Position numbers and translations under genes: made by a program
The notes under the pieces: model-generated
The model's database searches: none
What the model saw: the letters and a program-made list of their open reading frames with translations, nothing else
What the model was told of the DNA's origin: nothing
Shown: one piece after another, positions 1 to 8,667 of the stretch
Position numbering within the stretch: the stretch's first letter is position 1
Layout: every line of letters begins with the position of its first letter
From: Candidatus Poribacteria bacterium
GTDB lineage: Bacteria; Poribacteria; WGA-4E; PCPOR2b
NCBI GenBank assembly: GCA_022822005.1
Contig: JAJECO010000077.1
Span: forward strand, 46,441-110,440
Reading direction: 5' to 3'
DNA length: 64,000 bases

Positions 1-1
1 C

Positions 2-160
2 AATGATTTCTGGCTCTGGAACAACCCAAAAGTGGTGCTGGGATTGCCGGTTGGATTGCTTTATCACATTGGATTCTGCATCGCAGCATCCATATTGATG
101 GTGCTGACAATTAGCCATGCCTGGCCCGGTTACCTTCAAAACGAAGATACAGATGAGTAG
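2..160 (+). CDS. Small integral membrane protein, DUF3311-like (C-terminal part only)
   Basis: The window opens inside a reading frame that gives 52 residues before a TAG stop. The visible part has one hydrophobic helix (LLYHIGFCIAASILMVLTI) preceded by VVLGLPVGL, then a short acidic tail. Small proteins of this shape (DUF3311-like) are commonly encoded just before sodium:solute symporters. Here the symporter starts 9 bases downstream, so the two are probably co-transcribed as accessory and main subunit. The family assignment rests on shape and context; the N terminus lies outside the window. Confidence 0.6.
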   Translation, partial: NDFWLWNNPKVVLGLPVGLLYHIGFCIAASILMVLTISHAWPGYLQNEDTDE

Positions 161-169
161 AGACTTATA

Positions 170-1660
170 ATGATAGTTATCGTCGTTATCTTTGCATATT
201 TGGGGCTTGTACTGATTGTTGGCACAGTGAGCCACAAATTCTTTCGCGGTACGGGTGAGGATTATTTCGTTGCTAGCCGAACTATTGGACCCTTCGTGCT
301 CCTGATGTCCCTGTTTGGCACGAATATGACCGCTTTCTCCATTCTTGGTGCTTCCGGTGAAGCCTACCACAGAGGCATCGGTGTTTTCGCCTTGATGGCT
401 TCTTCGACTGCCTTAGTTGCTCCGTGTATCTTCTTTTTTGTCGGCACCCGATTGTGGGTAATTGGAAAACGACACGGATATTTTACGCAGGTTCAATACT
501 TCAGAGAACGATGGAACAACGATGGGTTTGGATTGCTACTTTTTTTCGTCATTGTTGCGCTCATCGTTCCGTATCTACTGATTGGCGTAATGGGCGGTGG
601 CATCACGTTGCATCAGATTACGAACGAACAGATTCCACAATGGTTGGGTGGACTTGTAGTTTGCACTGTAGTTTTCATTTATGTTTGTTATGGTGGTGTG
701 CGTGGAACCGCCTGGGCAAACACTTTTCAAACGCTTGTTTTCATGACGCTCGGTGGAGCAACGTTTTTTTTCATTGTGCATAAAATGGGTGGATTCTCCG
801 CAAGCTTGGCACAGGTGGCTCCAGATCTATTAGTGCGCGGGAATCATGTCGAGCCACTGGAGCTGCTGACCTACACCTGCATCCCTCTATCAGTGGGAAT
901 GTTTCCTCATATATTTATGCACTGGCTCACAGCAAAAAGTGCAAGGACGTTTCGTTATCCTGTGATGTGGTATCCGATCTGTGTTGCGATCGTGTGGGTT
1001 CCGAGTGTATTACTCGGTATTTTAGGAAGCGTAGAGGTTCCGGGACTCAAGGGACCTGAAGCCAATTCGGTTTTGGTCCAGATGATTCAGCGTCATGCAC
1101 CCGGGGTTCTCGCAGGCTTTTTGGGTGCGGGCGTCTTTGCAGCAATTATGTCTTCTCTCGACTCTCAGTCACTTTCTATTGGAAGCATGTTTACACACGA
1201 TATTATCCGTCATTACAGAGTCAGTTTTGATCCTGCGACACGAGAATTGAGCGAAAGGGGACAAGTCTTGGTCGGGCGACTTTTTGTATTCGGAATACTT
1301 TGCCTAACCTATCTGCTTTCCCTTGTTCTCAACCGGAGTATCTTCAAACTTGCTGTCTGGTCTTTTACCGGATTTGCAGCACTTTTCCCGATTATCATCG
1401 CAGCACTCTTTTGGAAACGTAGCACCAAATATGGTGCCTTCGCTTCTATTATCAGTGTCATGGTGTTGTGGATATATTTCTTCATTCAAGGATGGGAGAC
1501 ACCCGGTTACACGGTAGGTGGTACCGGAATCATGCCCGTAGCAGTTATTTTCGCTGTCTCCACTGTAGCGATGATCATCGGCTCCCTGATAAGCAAACCG
1601 CCAGATTCAGATGTAGTCCAAAAATTCTTTTCGACGGGAGTAGAGCAAACCGAGTCATAG
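170..1660 (+). CDS. Sodium:solute symporter (SSS family)
   Basis: A 496-residue polytopic inner-membrane protein with about 13 hydrophobic segments, the usual SSS length. Family hallmarks are the N-terminal region with GEDYFVASRTIGPFVLLMSLFGTNMTAF (residues about 29-56, where the Na+ site lies in homologues) and the central GAGVFAAIMSSLDSQSLSIGSMFTHDI stretch, typical of the SSS core helix. It would couple substrate uptake to sodium entry. The substrate cannot be read from sequence; sugars, organic acids or amino acids are all possible. It follows the DUF3311-like gene by 9 bases and probably forms one unit with it. Only a weak purine-rich site precedes the ATG. Confidence 0.9.
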   Translation: MIVIVVIFAYLGLVLIVGTVSHKFFRGTGEDYFVASRTIGPFVLLMSLFGTNMTAFSILGASGEAYHRGIGVFALMASSTALVAPCIFFFVGTRLWVIGKRHGYFTQVQYFRERWNNDGFGLLLFFVIVALIVPYLLIGVMGGGITLHQITNEQIPQWLGGLVVCTVVFIYVCYGGVRGTAWANTFQTLVFMTLGGATFFFIVHKMGGFSASLAQVAPDLLVRGNHVEPLELLTYTCIPLSVGMFPHIFMHWLTAKSARTFRYPVMWYPICVAIVWVPSVLLGILGSVEVPGLKGPEANSVLVQMIQRHAPGVLAGFLGAGVFAAIMSSLDSQSLSIGSMFTHDIIRHYRVSFDPATRELSERGQVLVGRLFVFGILCLTYLLSLVLNRSIFKLAVWSFTGFAALFPIIIAALFWKRSTKYGAFASIISVMVLWIYFFIQGWETPGYTVGGTGIMPVAVIFAVSTVAMIIGSLISKPPDSDVVQKFFSTGVEQTES

Positions 1661-1678
1661 ATCTATGAGTGCATTTAC

Positions 1679-1700
1679 CTTTCACGCTTCACGTTTCGCC
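1679..1700. repeat. Short CGTGAAA-type intergenic repeat
   Basis: Between the symporter and the glycosyltransferase lies TTTCACGCTTCACGTTTC. It is the reverse complement of the GTGAAACGTGAAGCGTGAAA motif found again near 20.3 kb and 59.1 kb. It is a simple heptamer-like repeat (cgtgaaa/cgtgaag). Confidence 0.5.
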
Positions 1701-1711
1701 TTGGACCCATC

Positions 1712-3001
1712 ATGAAAATCGCTTATATCGCCGCAGGTGCAGCGGGAATGTATTGCGGCACCTGTATTCATGATAATACGCTCGCTGCCACGCTCCAAAG
1801 AAAAGGGCATGACGTCGCCCTTATTCCAACCTATACGCCCATCCGTACTGACGAAACCGATGTGAGCATGGATCGAGTTTTTTACGGCGGGATTAATGTA
1901 TATCTCCAGCAGAAGTCTTCGCTATTCCGTCATACCCCTTGGCTGTTGGATCGTCTACTCGATAGTCCTTCGTTGCTCAACGGATTATCCCGTTTCAGTG
2001 GGTCAACCAGTGCAAAAGATCTCGGTTCACTTACTGTTTCCGTGCTTCAGGGAGAGGAAGGGCAGCAGAGAAAAGAACTGGCGAAGTTGGTTAAATGGCT
2101 GAAAAATTCTTATCAGCCCGATCTGGTTCAACTCACCAACTCCATGTTCGTGGGATTCGCACGAGAGATGAAGAAAACGTTAGGCGTTCCAATTCTCTGT
2201 GCCCTTCAGGGTGAAGATATTTTTCTCGAAGCGCTTATCGAGCCATATAAAGCACGAGCCCTGAAACTGCTCCGAGCGCGAGCTTCGGAGGTAGATGGAT
2301 ACATTGCCCCTTGCCAATACTATGCTGATTTCATGGCTGATTATTTAGGCGTCCCGCCGAGCAAAATTGATGTCGTCCCTCTCGGCTTGAATCTGAGTGA
2401 GCACGGAGTAGATCATAAGGACCTCCCCGAAACACCCTTTATCATCGGATATCTTGCCCGCATCTGCCCTGAGAAAGGGCTTCATCTACTGGTTGATGTG
2501 TTTTACCGCTTGACAGATCGGCTCGGGCCGGACAAAGTCCAACTCAAGGTCGCCGGTTACCTTGGTAAAACAGATGAACCGTACCTTGAGGAATTGATTG
2601 AACAGATCGATGCGTGGGGTCTGTCAGATGCCTTCGATTATTGGGGCGAAGTTGATCGGCATCAAAAAATTGATTTTCTCAACGGTCTCCACGCCTTATC
2701 AGTGCCGACTACGTATAAAGAATCGAAGGGGCTTTTCATTCTGGAGGCACTTGCCAACGGTGTTCCCGTTGTTCAGCCACGACACGGCAACTTCCCTGAA
2801 CTGATAACAGCGACGGGTGGTGGCGTATTGGTCGATGCGGAATCGCCCGATGCACTTGCGGAAGGGATACTTCAACTCATTGATAATCCAGACTACAGGG
2901 AAGCACTGGGACAGCAGGGCAAGGAAACAGTCCATCGTGAGTTTAGCGACGATGTGATGGCGGAAGCAACACTTGCAGTTTATAGAAAGTATATCAGTTG
3001 A
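1712..3001 (+). CDS. Glycosyltransferase family 4 (GT-B fold)
   Basis: A 429-residue retaining glycosyltransferase. The N-terminal Rossmann-like half starts MKIAYIAAGAAGMYCGTCIHD, with the glycine-rich acceptor loop. The C-terminal donor half has IGYLARICPEKGLHLLVDVF (about residues 246-265) and the GT4 E-x7-E motif in YKESKGLFILEALANGVPVV (about 330-350), where the two glutamates contact the nucleotide-sugar ribose and phosphate. Acceptor and sugar are unknown. The start is the only ATG near the conserved N terminus, although no clear Shine-Dalgarno precedes it. The next gene begins 20 bases after the stop. Confidence 0.88.
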   Translation: MKIAYIAAGAAGMYCGTCIHDNTLAATLQRKGHDVALIPTYTPIRTDETDVSMDRVFYGGINVYLQQKSSLFRHTPWLLDRLLDSPSLLNGLSRFSGSTSAKDLGSLTVSVLQGEEGQQRKELAKLVKWLKNSYQPDLVQLTNSMFVGFAREMKKTLGVPILCALQGEDIFLEALIEPYKARALKLLRARASEVDGYIAPCQYYADFMADYLGVPPSKIDVVPLGLNLSEHGVDHKDLPETPFIIGYLARICPEKGLHLLVDVFYRLTDRLGPDKVQLKVAGYLGKTDEPYLEELIEQIDAWGLSDAFDYWGEVDRHQKIDFLNGLHALSVPTTYKESKGLFILEALANGVPVVQPRHGNFPELITATGGGVLVDAESPDALAEGILQLIDNPDYREALGQQGKETVHREFSDDVMAEATLAVYRKYIS

Positions 3002-3021
3002 TAGGAGGATTTTAGGTATAC

Positions 3022-3486
3022 ATGACTTGGTTGGTATTTACGCTTATAGCGACGATAGCGTCCGGGACTTTCGGCGTTCTTACCCATGCAGGGCAAAAAG
3101 CGATGCGGGATTCGGCTAATGGCCAATACAAAGCACTTCTTTTTGCAGGAATTGGCTATTCATTAATAGCAAGTGTCGGGTCGGGCGTGATGTTGGCCGC
3201 CAATGGTGCCCAATGGAGTTTTCCGATGAAAGGGTTGGGCTTGGGAATCTTGGCAGGGATAGCCGTTGTTGGGGTAATTTTCTGTAACCTTTTGGCATTT
3301 GCAGCGCACGGCTCTCCGGTTGTTGTTGTATCCATCGGCGCCGCAGGCGCACCTATTCTCAATGCAGCCATCGCTATAACACTGTATCCGCCGGCTCCGG
3401 GAAGTTTGCGATGGGAGTTTATCTTCGGCATCGCGGCAGCAGCGATTGGCGGTTGTATGGTGACAGTTTATCGACCCGGGACATAG
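3022..3486 (+). CDS. DMT/EamA-like half-transporter, copy 1
   Basis: A 154-residue membrane protein with four or five predicted helices, about half the length of a standard EamA permease. It opens MTWLVFTLIATIASGTFGVLTHAGQ and ends with a helix followed by MVTVYRPGT. It is the first of three tandem paralogues (next at 3498 and 4041) that share the GVLxHAG..M, YKALLFAGIGY, GA.W.FP.KG and (M/L)VT.(Y/F)RP signatures. A strong GGAGG site precedes the ATG. Half-size DMT proteins usually work as homo- or heterodimers; pairing with copy 3 is plausible. The substrate is unknown. Confidence 0.7.
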   Translation: MTWLVFTLIATIASGTFGVLTHAGQKAMRDSANGQYKALLFAGIGYSLIASVGSGVMLAANGAQWSFPMKGLGLGILAGIAVVGVIFCNLLAFAAHGSPVVVVSIGAAGAPILNAAIAITLYPPAPGSLRWEFIFGIAAAAIGGCMVTVYRPGT

Positions 3487-3497
3487 GAGGAGGATAG

Positions 3498-3992
3498 ATG
3501 CGTTATCAACGTTTGTTAATATTTCGTAGACCTTGGTTACTGTTTTCATTGATGAAGGTTGGGGTACTTGGAGTCTAAGGTATCCTGCTCCACGCGAGCC
3601 GGATAGCGATGGCAGATCCGACCCAAGCGCCATACAAGACACTTTTTTTTGCTGGGGTTGGCTATTCACTGGTGGCGATCGTCGGATCTGCGCTGATATT
3701 AAAGTCCAAAGAAATCCAATGGCGTTTTCCTCTGAAAGGGATGATCTTGGCGACTTTGGCGGGAGCTGCCAGCGCAACGACTGCGTTGGGCATCCTCTTG
3801 GCGTTCGAGGCGGCAGGAACGCCGGCGGTAGTCATGACTATCCTTTTCACCGGTGCGTCGCTCATCAATGCGGTTGTTGCTTTGGTGTTAGATACACCGC
3901 AAGCGGGGGGCTTGCGATGGCAGTTTCTCATCGGCATCCAGTTAGTAATATTGGGCATCTGTATGGTAACAATTTATCGGCCAGAGATGTAG
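3498..3992 (+). pseudogene. DMT/EamA-like half-transporter, copy 2, disrupted by an in-frame TAA
   Basis: From the ATG at 3498, behind a GGAGGAGGA ribosome-binding site, the frame reads MRYQRLLIFRRPWLLFSLM... and then meets TAA at 3576-3578. Beyond it the same frame continues GILLHASRIAMADPTQAPYK and runs to 3992. Aligned with the neighbours (copy 3: LYGVLLHTGQ), the TAA falls exactly where copy 3 has Tyr. One base change from TAT or TAC therefore explains the break, and no frameshift is needed. A 127-residue product could still restart at ATG 3609 but would lack the first helix. The homologous remainder is well preserved, so the lesion looks recent. Confidence 0.8.
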
Positions 3993-4040
3993 CAAGACGT
4001 TCCCAACATAACCACGCGATGGGAATATAGGAGGGTTTTA

Positions 4041-4517
4041 ATGCGTATGACTTGGTTAATATTTGCACTTATGACGGTTGCATCATGGGGACTCTACGGT
4101 GTCTTGTTGCATACAGGACAGATATCTATGAGTGATCCGGTGCACGGGCGGTACAAAGCGTTCTTGTTTGTTGGGATTGCCTACCTGTTGACAGCGGTCA
4201 TCGGTTCAGCAATCATGCTGGCAGTCAATGGCGCCCAATGGAATTTTCCGGTGAAGGGGTTGGTCTGGTCAACACTTGCGGGGCTCGTTGGGGCGGTGGG
4301 AGCGTTCGGCGTCCTCTTAGCATTTGGGGCGAAGGGCACTCCACCTGTGGTGATGTCTATTGTTTTCGCCGGTGCGCCAATCGTCAATGCGGTGGTGGCG
4401 ACGGCATTGCATCCGCCCGCTGGTGGTTGGAGTGCCGTGCGATGGCCGTTTGTCCTCGGGATCGTGTTAGCAGCGCTTGGCGGTTGCCTGGTAACGTTAT
4501 TTCGGCCCGGCTCGTAG
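4041..4517 (+). CDS. DMT/EamA-like half-transporter, copy 3
   Basis: A 158-residue membrane protein closely related to copies 1 and 2, with the same hydrophobic pattern and motifs (GLYGVLLHTGQISMSDPVHGRYKAFLFVGIAY, NGAQWNFPVKG, LVTLFRPGS). AGGAGGG stands five bases before the first ATG, so MRMTWL is preferred over the inner ATG at 4047 that aligns with copy 1. It ends a same-strand run of symporter, GT4 and the three transporters, and it faces the convergent K+ channel gene 43 bases away. It probably dimerises with itself or copy 1. Substrate unknown. Confidence 0.7.
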   Translation: MRMTWLIFALMTVASWGLYGVLLHTGQISMSDPVHGRYKAFLFVGIAYLLTAVIGSAIMLAVNGAQWNFPVKGLVWSTLAGLVGAVGAFGVLLAFGAKGTPPVVMSIVFAGAPIVNAVVATALHPPAGGWSAVRWPFVLGIVLAALGGCLVTLFRPGS

Positions 4518-4560
4518 AAGGGTAAAAGCCGACATAGTGAATGCTGACATCGCTGTCCAG

Positions 4561-5661
4561 TTAGGCTGGCTGCTTGACACTTAACAACTGCTTGTGAATT
4601 TGCTCCCAGTCGCTCCGACGATTGCCGATAAGGATGAGCCGGTCTGATCGATGGATTTGAAGGTCTAACGATGGATTAATTATGTGTTCGCTGTTTCTGA
4701 GGATGCCCACCAAAATGACCTCCGCTTTCAATTGAAGAAGTAGGGATTGTAGCTCACCAAAATTTATCCCATCAATCTCAATAGCTTCGCTGTACAGTTC
4801 ACTCCCTTCTGCATCAGTCAACAGTTCCCGGACCGCGAGCGCAAGTCCACGATCGCGCACCTCTTGTGCCAACACCTTCGCGGCAATATTATTTGTGGGA
4901 ATAACGGCATCACAGTGGAAAGACCGGAAAATTGCCAAGTGTTGAATACTAGTGCATTCCGCAATCGTCCGGATATTTGGATGGAGTGTTTCGATGAGTG
5001 AAATTGTCGATGCCGTGATCGCATCTGCCACGTGTTCTTCGGCTTCAGGCGCGAGGATGAGGACCGCGTACGCCCTCTCAATGTTTGCCCGTTGCCACGA
5101 TTCTTCTTCTAATGGTGCACCTCGGACAAAGTAAACATCAGAACGGTTGAAACTCAATTCTTCCACGCCATTCGCCAAGATAACAATAGGGCGGTGTGCC
5201 GTTACTACATCCGATGAAAGCTGCTCTATTATTGAAGCTACTCTCAATTCAGAGGGGTAGTTGACGATGATGATATGACTTTCTACAAGGTCACGGCAAT
5301 CAATCAACCCGCGACGGCGATCATTATTTCTTTCCACAGTAGTGTCCACAATCTGAGTAATCACATAGGGGAATGTAGCCAATCCAACTCCGTATAGCAG
5401 GACCATTGTTGCTACCCTTCCCCCGACCGTTGATGCGGCGAGATCCCCATATCCAACAGTCGTGATGGTCGTAAAACTGAGCCAAACGGAATCCCAAACC
5501 GTTAATTCTGCCTTCACTGCCTTTTCAAAAAAGTAGAAACATGCAGCATTGAGGGCGATAGCACCTAAAACGATAAGTCCTGCCACCGTGATGCGTCGCA
5601 TATGACGGTTACGGCTCACCCGGCGAAACCGGCGAAACCAGAATTTGAATAACATTGGCAT
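4561..5661 (-). CDS. Two-TM potassium channel with RCK (TrkA-N/TrkA-C) domains
   Basis: A 366-residue inner-membrane channel subunit. Helix TM1 lies at residues about 24-44, then a pore loop with the K+ selectivity filter TTVGYGD (67-73), and TM2 at about 82-102. A cytoplasmic TrkA-N-like domain follows (HIIIVNYPSEL onward) and a TrkA-C-like domain ends it (EIDGINFGELQSLL...RSDRLILIGNR). The first glycine-rich turn of the RCK Rossmann fold is degenerate (VNYPSE instead of GxGxxG), so nucleotide binding may be altered or lost. AAGGAGAG precedes the ATG. It lies downstream of the envelope trio on the same strand, 45 bases after the barrel gene. Confidence 0.9.
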   Translation of the reverse strand: MPMLFKFWFRRFRRVSRNRHMRRITVAGLIVLGAIALNAACFYFFEKAVKAELTVWDSVWLSFTTITTVGYGDLAASTVGGRVATMVLLYGVGLATFPYVITQIVDTTVERNNDRRRGLIDCRDLVESHIIIVNYPSELRVASIIEQLSSDVVTAHRPIVILANGVEELSFNRSDVYFVRGAPLEEESWQRANIERAYAVLILAPEAEEHVADAITASTISLIETLHPNIRTIAECTSIQHLAIFRSFHCDAVIPTNNIAAKVLAQEVRDRGLALAVRELLTDAEGSELYSEAIEIDGINFGELQSLLLQLKAEVILVGILRNSEHIINPSLDLQIHRSDRLILIGNRRSDWEQIHKQLLSVKQPA

Positions 5662-5706
5662 TTTCTCTCCTTTGAGCTTTCGAAGCAGGTCTATCCGCTG
5701 GTCTGG

Positions 5707-6702
5707 TTAAAACAGCAAGTCGTCTCCGCTCTCTTGCTTTGGAATGACATTTTCCTTACCACCACCAACTGTGAGATAAAATTGAAAACCAGGTTCCGTT
5801 ACATAACCAATATTAAAAGCTGCTGTATCGGAAAGCTTGTATCGAAAGCCGATGCTGATTAAATCATCGATTGTAATACCGCTAAAGGCACGTCTCCGCG
5901 AAAAATCGCCCACAAGCCAAAAACTGTCCGAAAGGGCAAATTCAGTTCCAAGCTGCCAGATTAGCTGAAATGAATCCGTTGATTTGAGTGATTTGGAGGA
6001 GAGATAGCTGCCAATCGCGGCATGTATTCTCATGAATTGACCAAACCGCTGTGTCCCTACCAAATAGGTGTTCACGCCCATAAAGGGAAAGCTGTCCGAC
6101 GGTGAAACGTCGACGAATTCCTTGTCAGCGTTGAGCTGGTCATCCGCCGTAAATCCGATCTGTACGTCGCCCCCGATCGATATACTCGGAAGGCCGTCCT
6201 GTAAGTCTGGTTTGACGTTATGCTTCAATCCGACGACTGCATCAAAGATCGACTGGTCATAAACACGTCGATCCTCTGTCGCATCCAACGGCCGATCCGT
6301 GTCGTACGCATCACCGATTCGATAAAAGTCGGGAACAATCTTTCGGGCGCCGCCGGTTGAAAAGGTCGCCCCTAAGAGCAGATCTAATCGCTTACCGATG
6401 CCGTAAGTCAATCGAGCGGGTATCAGGAAAGTATTAACATCAAACTCAACATTATGTAGACCCTCAAAATTACCAATCACGACACGCTGCGGCTGCTCGG
6501 GCGTGATATCCAACTGTTTTCTATCGACTTGATACATCCCAAAAGAAGTCGTGTAGCCACCTTTACCCAAAGTGTCGGCGGTTTCCATCACACCAAGCTG
6601 CGTGACCGGTGGGCCTTGTGCAAAGAGGGGTGTTCCGGCTATGACAAAAAAAACAGAAATGACTAAGAAAATTCGCTGTTCGGTTATTTGGAGCGGGGAC
6701 AT
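5707..6702 (-). CDS. Putative outer-membrane beta-barrel protein
   Basis: A 331-residue protein beginning at ATG 6702, which has AGGAGA four bases upstream; an upstream in-frame TTG (6714) overlaps that site and is unlikely. A signal peptide ends near PLFAQG. The mature part has alternating amphipathic strands rich in Gly and aromatic residues, and it ends in strands such as AAFNIGYVTEPGFQFYLTVGGG, as in porin- or transporter-like barrels. It is preceded on the same strand by an FN3 lipoprotein and a small secreted protein, probably one envelope operon. Function unknown. Confidence 0.6.
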   Translation of the reverse strand: MSPLQITEQRIFLVISVFFVIAGTPLFAQGPPVTQLGVMETADTLGKGGYTTSFGMYQVDRKQLDITPEQPQRVVIGNFEGLHNVEFDVNTFLIPARLTYGIGKRLDLLLGATFSTGGARKIVPDFYRIGDAYDTDRPLDATEDRRVYDQSIFDAVVGLKHNVKPDLQDGLPSISIGGDVQIGFTADDQLNADKEFVDVSPSDSFPFMGVNTYLVGTQRFGQFMRIHAAIGSYLSSKSLKSTDSFQLIWQLGTEFALSDSFWLVGDFSRRRAFSGITIDDLISIGFRYKLSDTAAFNIGYVTEPGFQFYLTVGGGKENVIPKQESGDDLLF

Positions 6703-6839
6703 GTTTCTCCTCAATAAAGGGGCAATCTGCGAGAAATTGGTTCAATTGTCGGAGTCGTATTTACAGGCTAAAGCGAGTGGTCTATCAATCTCATCAATGT
6801 TTACAGAGTACTGCATTGTGAATGGCATATTAACACGGT

Positions 6840-7967
6840 CTAACGCACTTCAACCATCTCGCTTTCGTCCCGGCGACCATTGGGTTGAGGTGTGTTATCG
6901 AACGCGGAAATAAAATATCGGCGCGGTACCTCTCTTTGCCCTTCTAAAAGAAACCCCTCGCCGGTGAAGGTTACGCTCGTCTCTTTTGCGTCTACTCTCC
7001 TCCGGTGAATCAAATCTTTCCCAACAACAAGCTCGCCTCCTGTTTCTTTAGTCGCGTAGATTAGGTAGCCCTCAACGTCCGGTTCACTGTTCTTTGACCA
7101 AGCAATTCGGATATCATACCTGCCTCGTCGCAGTCCATAGCTCGCTCGGACATTTTTCGGCGGCGATGGTGGAAGGTTAGGTGAAGTGACTTGAATCACT
7201 TTTACCCCTTCAACGCCAAAGCGATCGACAGCAGCGATACGGTAAATTTTGATGGCATTATCCCGATCAAATTCTCGATCAAAAAAATAAGGTTGATCTT
7301 CTGGCAGCTCCGCCCGAAGCCGAAATGGTAGGAATTCTCCGCTCAAACTACGTTGAGATACAATCACACGAAAGCCTTCAAAATCGCTTGGTGTTTGATA
7401 ATCCTGCCAAAAGAGTTTAACGGTGAGATCTTCCAAATCTTCGCCAACAATAACGTTGGGGGTGGGTGGAGCAACGCTCGGCGTTGCACTGGCTGTTTGC
7501 CACAATCGGCGTGGTACTTCCCCTTCGGACGGAGGGGTATTCGGGTCGGGAACTTCCACACCATCTGCGTCAATATAGGAAATCCGGTAGATATAGCGGT
7601 GACGCGCCCCACTATCCTCATCAAATTGATCATTTTTAAGATCTTGCGTATCGATAAACTCTGTGGCTGGACGCTTACCGTTCTCTCCCAGAACCTCGCC
7701 AACAAAATCAAAGATCGGGTCTGGATCGCCGGTGAATCTACGATAAATTCGATACCCCATAATACCATCGTGACCACTGTCTTCCCATGTAACGATTATC
7801 TGCTCATCGCCAGGGACCAGTTCCAAACCGATCGGTGATCCAGCGGTACGCAGGTTTTGAGGGTCAAGCGGATTAGAAAAATCCTCATTACCTGCACAAC
7901 CGGCGGCAAAGCCCGCTGCGATGAAGAGCATAATAATCGATAGAAATCGAAACGAAGATGTTATCAT
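6840..7967 (-). CDS. Lipoprotein with fibronectin type III-like repeats
   Basis: The start chosen is ATG 7967, giving 375 residues with a signal sequence MITSSFRFLSIIMLFIAAG and a lipobox FAAGC, so the protein should be lipid-anchored. Three FN3-like modules follow. The first two carry the GYRIYRRF and GFRVIVSQR strand signatures, and the third is DIRIAWSKNSEPDVEGYLIYA. FN3 modules mediate binding or spacing at the cell surface. The small secreted protein gene upstream ends five bases before this start, and the barrel gene follows downstream, which suggests a surface assembly. The ligand is unknown. Confidence 0.7.
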   Translation of the reverse strand: MITSSFRFLSIIMLFIAAGFAAGCAGNEDFSNPLDPQNLRTAGSPIGLELVPGDEQIIVTWEDSGHDGIMGYRIYRRFTGDPDPIFDFVGEVLGENGKRPATEFIDTQDLKNDQFDEDSGARHRYIYRISYIDADGVEVPDPNTPPSEGEVPRRLWQTASATPSVAPPTPNVIVGEDLEDLTVKLFWQDYQTPSDFEGFRVIVSQRSLSGEFLPFRLRAELPEDQPYFFDREFDRDNAIKIYRIAAVDRFGVEGVKVIQVTSPNLPPSPPKNVRASYGLRRGRYDIRIAWSKNSEPDVEGYLIYATKETGGELVVGKDLIHRRRVDAKETSVTFTGEGFLLEGQREVPRRYFISAFDNTPQPNGRRDESEMVEVR

Positions 7968-7971
7968 GGCT

Positions 7972-8415
7972 TCAAAATTTCCGTCGAAAGGTGAGGGCAG
8001 CGTCACCTGTTCGTGGATTATAACTCGGATTGAGATTTAACCGGACTAAACGGGCAGCAGATGGTTTGGAGATAACATCCAATTGGTCAAAAACTGAGAT
8101 GAGTACCGCAAGTCCAACAAATCCGACTCCTGCCCGGGACATCCCAAGACTCAGATCGCGCTTGGTTTTGTAGTCGTCCCGATGCTTTACAATATCCGCT
8201 TGGATTCCGGTGGATAGATACTGATCATAGGTGTCCTGCGCTGAGGTGGCAACGAAGGTGCTTCCAAATTTTAGGGCGACCCCCGAAGCGAACAGCCCAA
8301 CCGTTAACACGCGCGACCGATCAACGGCTTGCGCAGGCGTCACAGTTGCCAGGACAGTCACGATACAGCAAATCAGAATTTGCAACCTCAGCTTGTTATT
8401 TTGGCGTGATTGCAT
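7972..8415 (-). CDS. Small secreted or membrane protein of unknown function
   Basis: A 147-residue protein behind a good AAGGAGAG site. The N terminus is a clear signal peptide (LQILICCIVTVLATVTPAQA). The mature part has a central hydrophobic stretch (AGVGFVGLAVLISVF) and a C-terminal segment LVRLNLNPSYNPRTGDAALTFRRKF that reads like a terminal beta-strand pair. I do not recognise the family. It is the first gene of the 8415-to-5707 minus-strand group and almost abuts the FN3 lipoprotein, so a shared envelope role is likely. Confidence 0.55.
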   Translation of the reverse strand: MQSRQNNKLRLQILICCIVTVLATVTPAQAVDRSRVLTVGLFASGVALKFGSTFVATSAQDTYDQYLSTGIQADIVKHRDDYKTKRDLSLGMSRAGVGFVGLAVLISVFDQLDVISKPSAARLVRLNLNPSYNPRTGDAALTFRRKF

Positions 8416-8609
8416 TAGGGCGACTCTCCTTCCGGTTTAGGTGCTATGAGGGGACTGTGCTGCGTATGAATCTAACGGCTGATTATACCTGATCCGATTT
8501 CTCGTCGCAAGTTTTTTAGATGCTATTTGAAGAGGCCATCGATTATACGGTCAAACTGTGAAGACAGCGCAACCGTACGGGTGGGCACTACCGAGGTGAG
8601 TGACTGAGG

Positions 8610-8655
8610 AATAGCCTTGTCGGGAATGCAGATCCGCGCTCGCTGCAAGGCTATT
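8610..8655 (-). terminator. Inverted repeat downstream of the enolase-superfamily gene
   Basis: AATAGCCTTG (8610-8619) pairs perfectly with CAAGGCTATT (8646-8655) around a 26-base loop, 13 bases past the stop of the gene at 8668. The position suits transcription termination on the minus strand. The long loop and lack of a T-run make it weak. Confidence 0.4.
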
Positions 8656-8667
8656 CTAACCCATGGA

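Noticed and set aside
3163..3777. 204-residue minus-strand frame across transporter copies 1 and 2
   Set aside because: It is antisense to two paralogous transporter genes whose plus-strand homology is clear.
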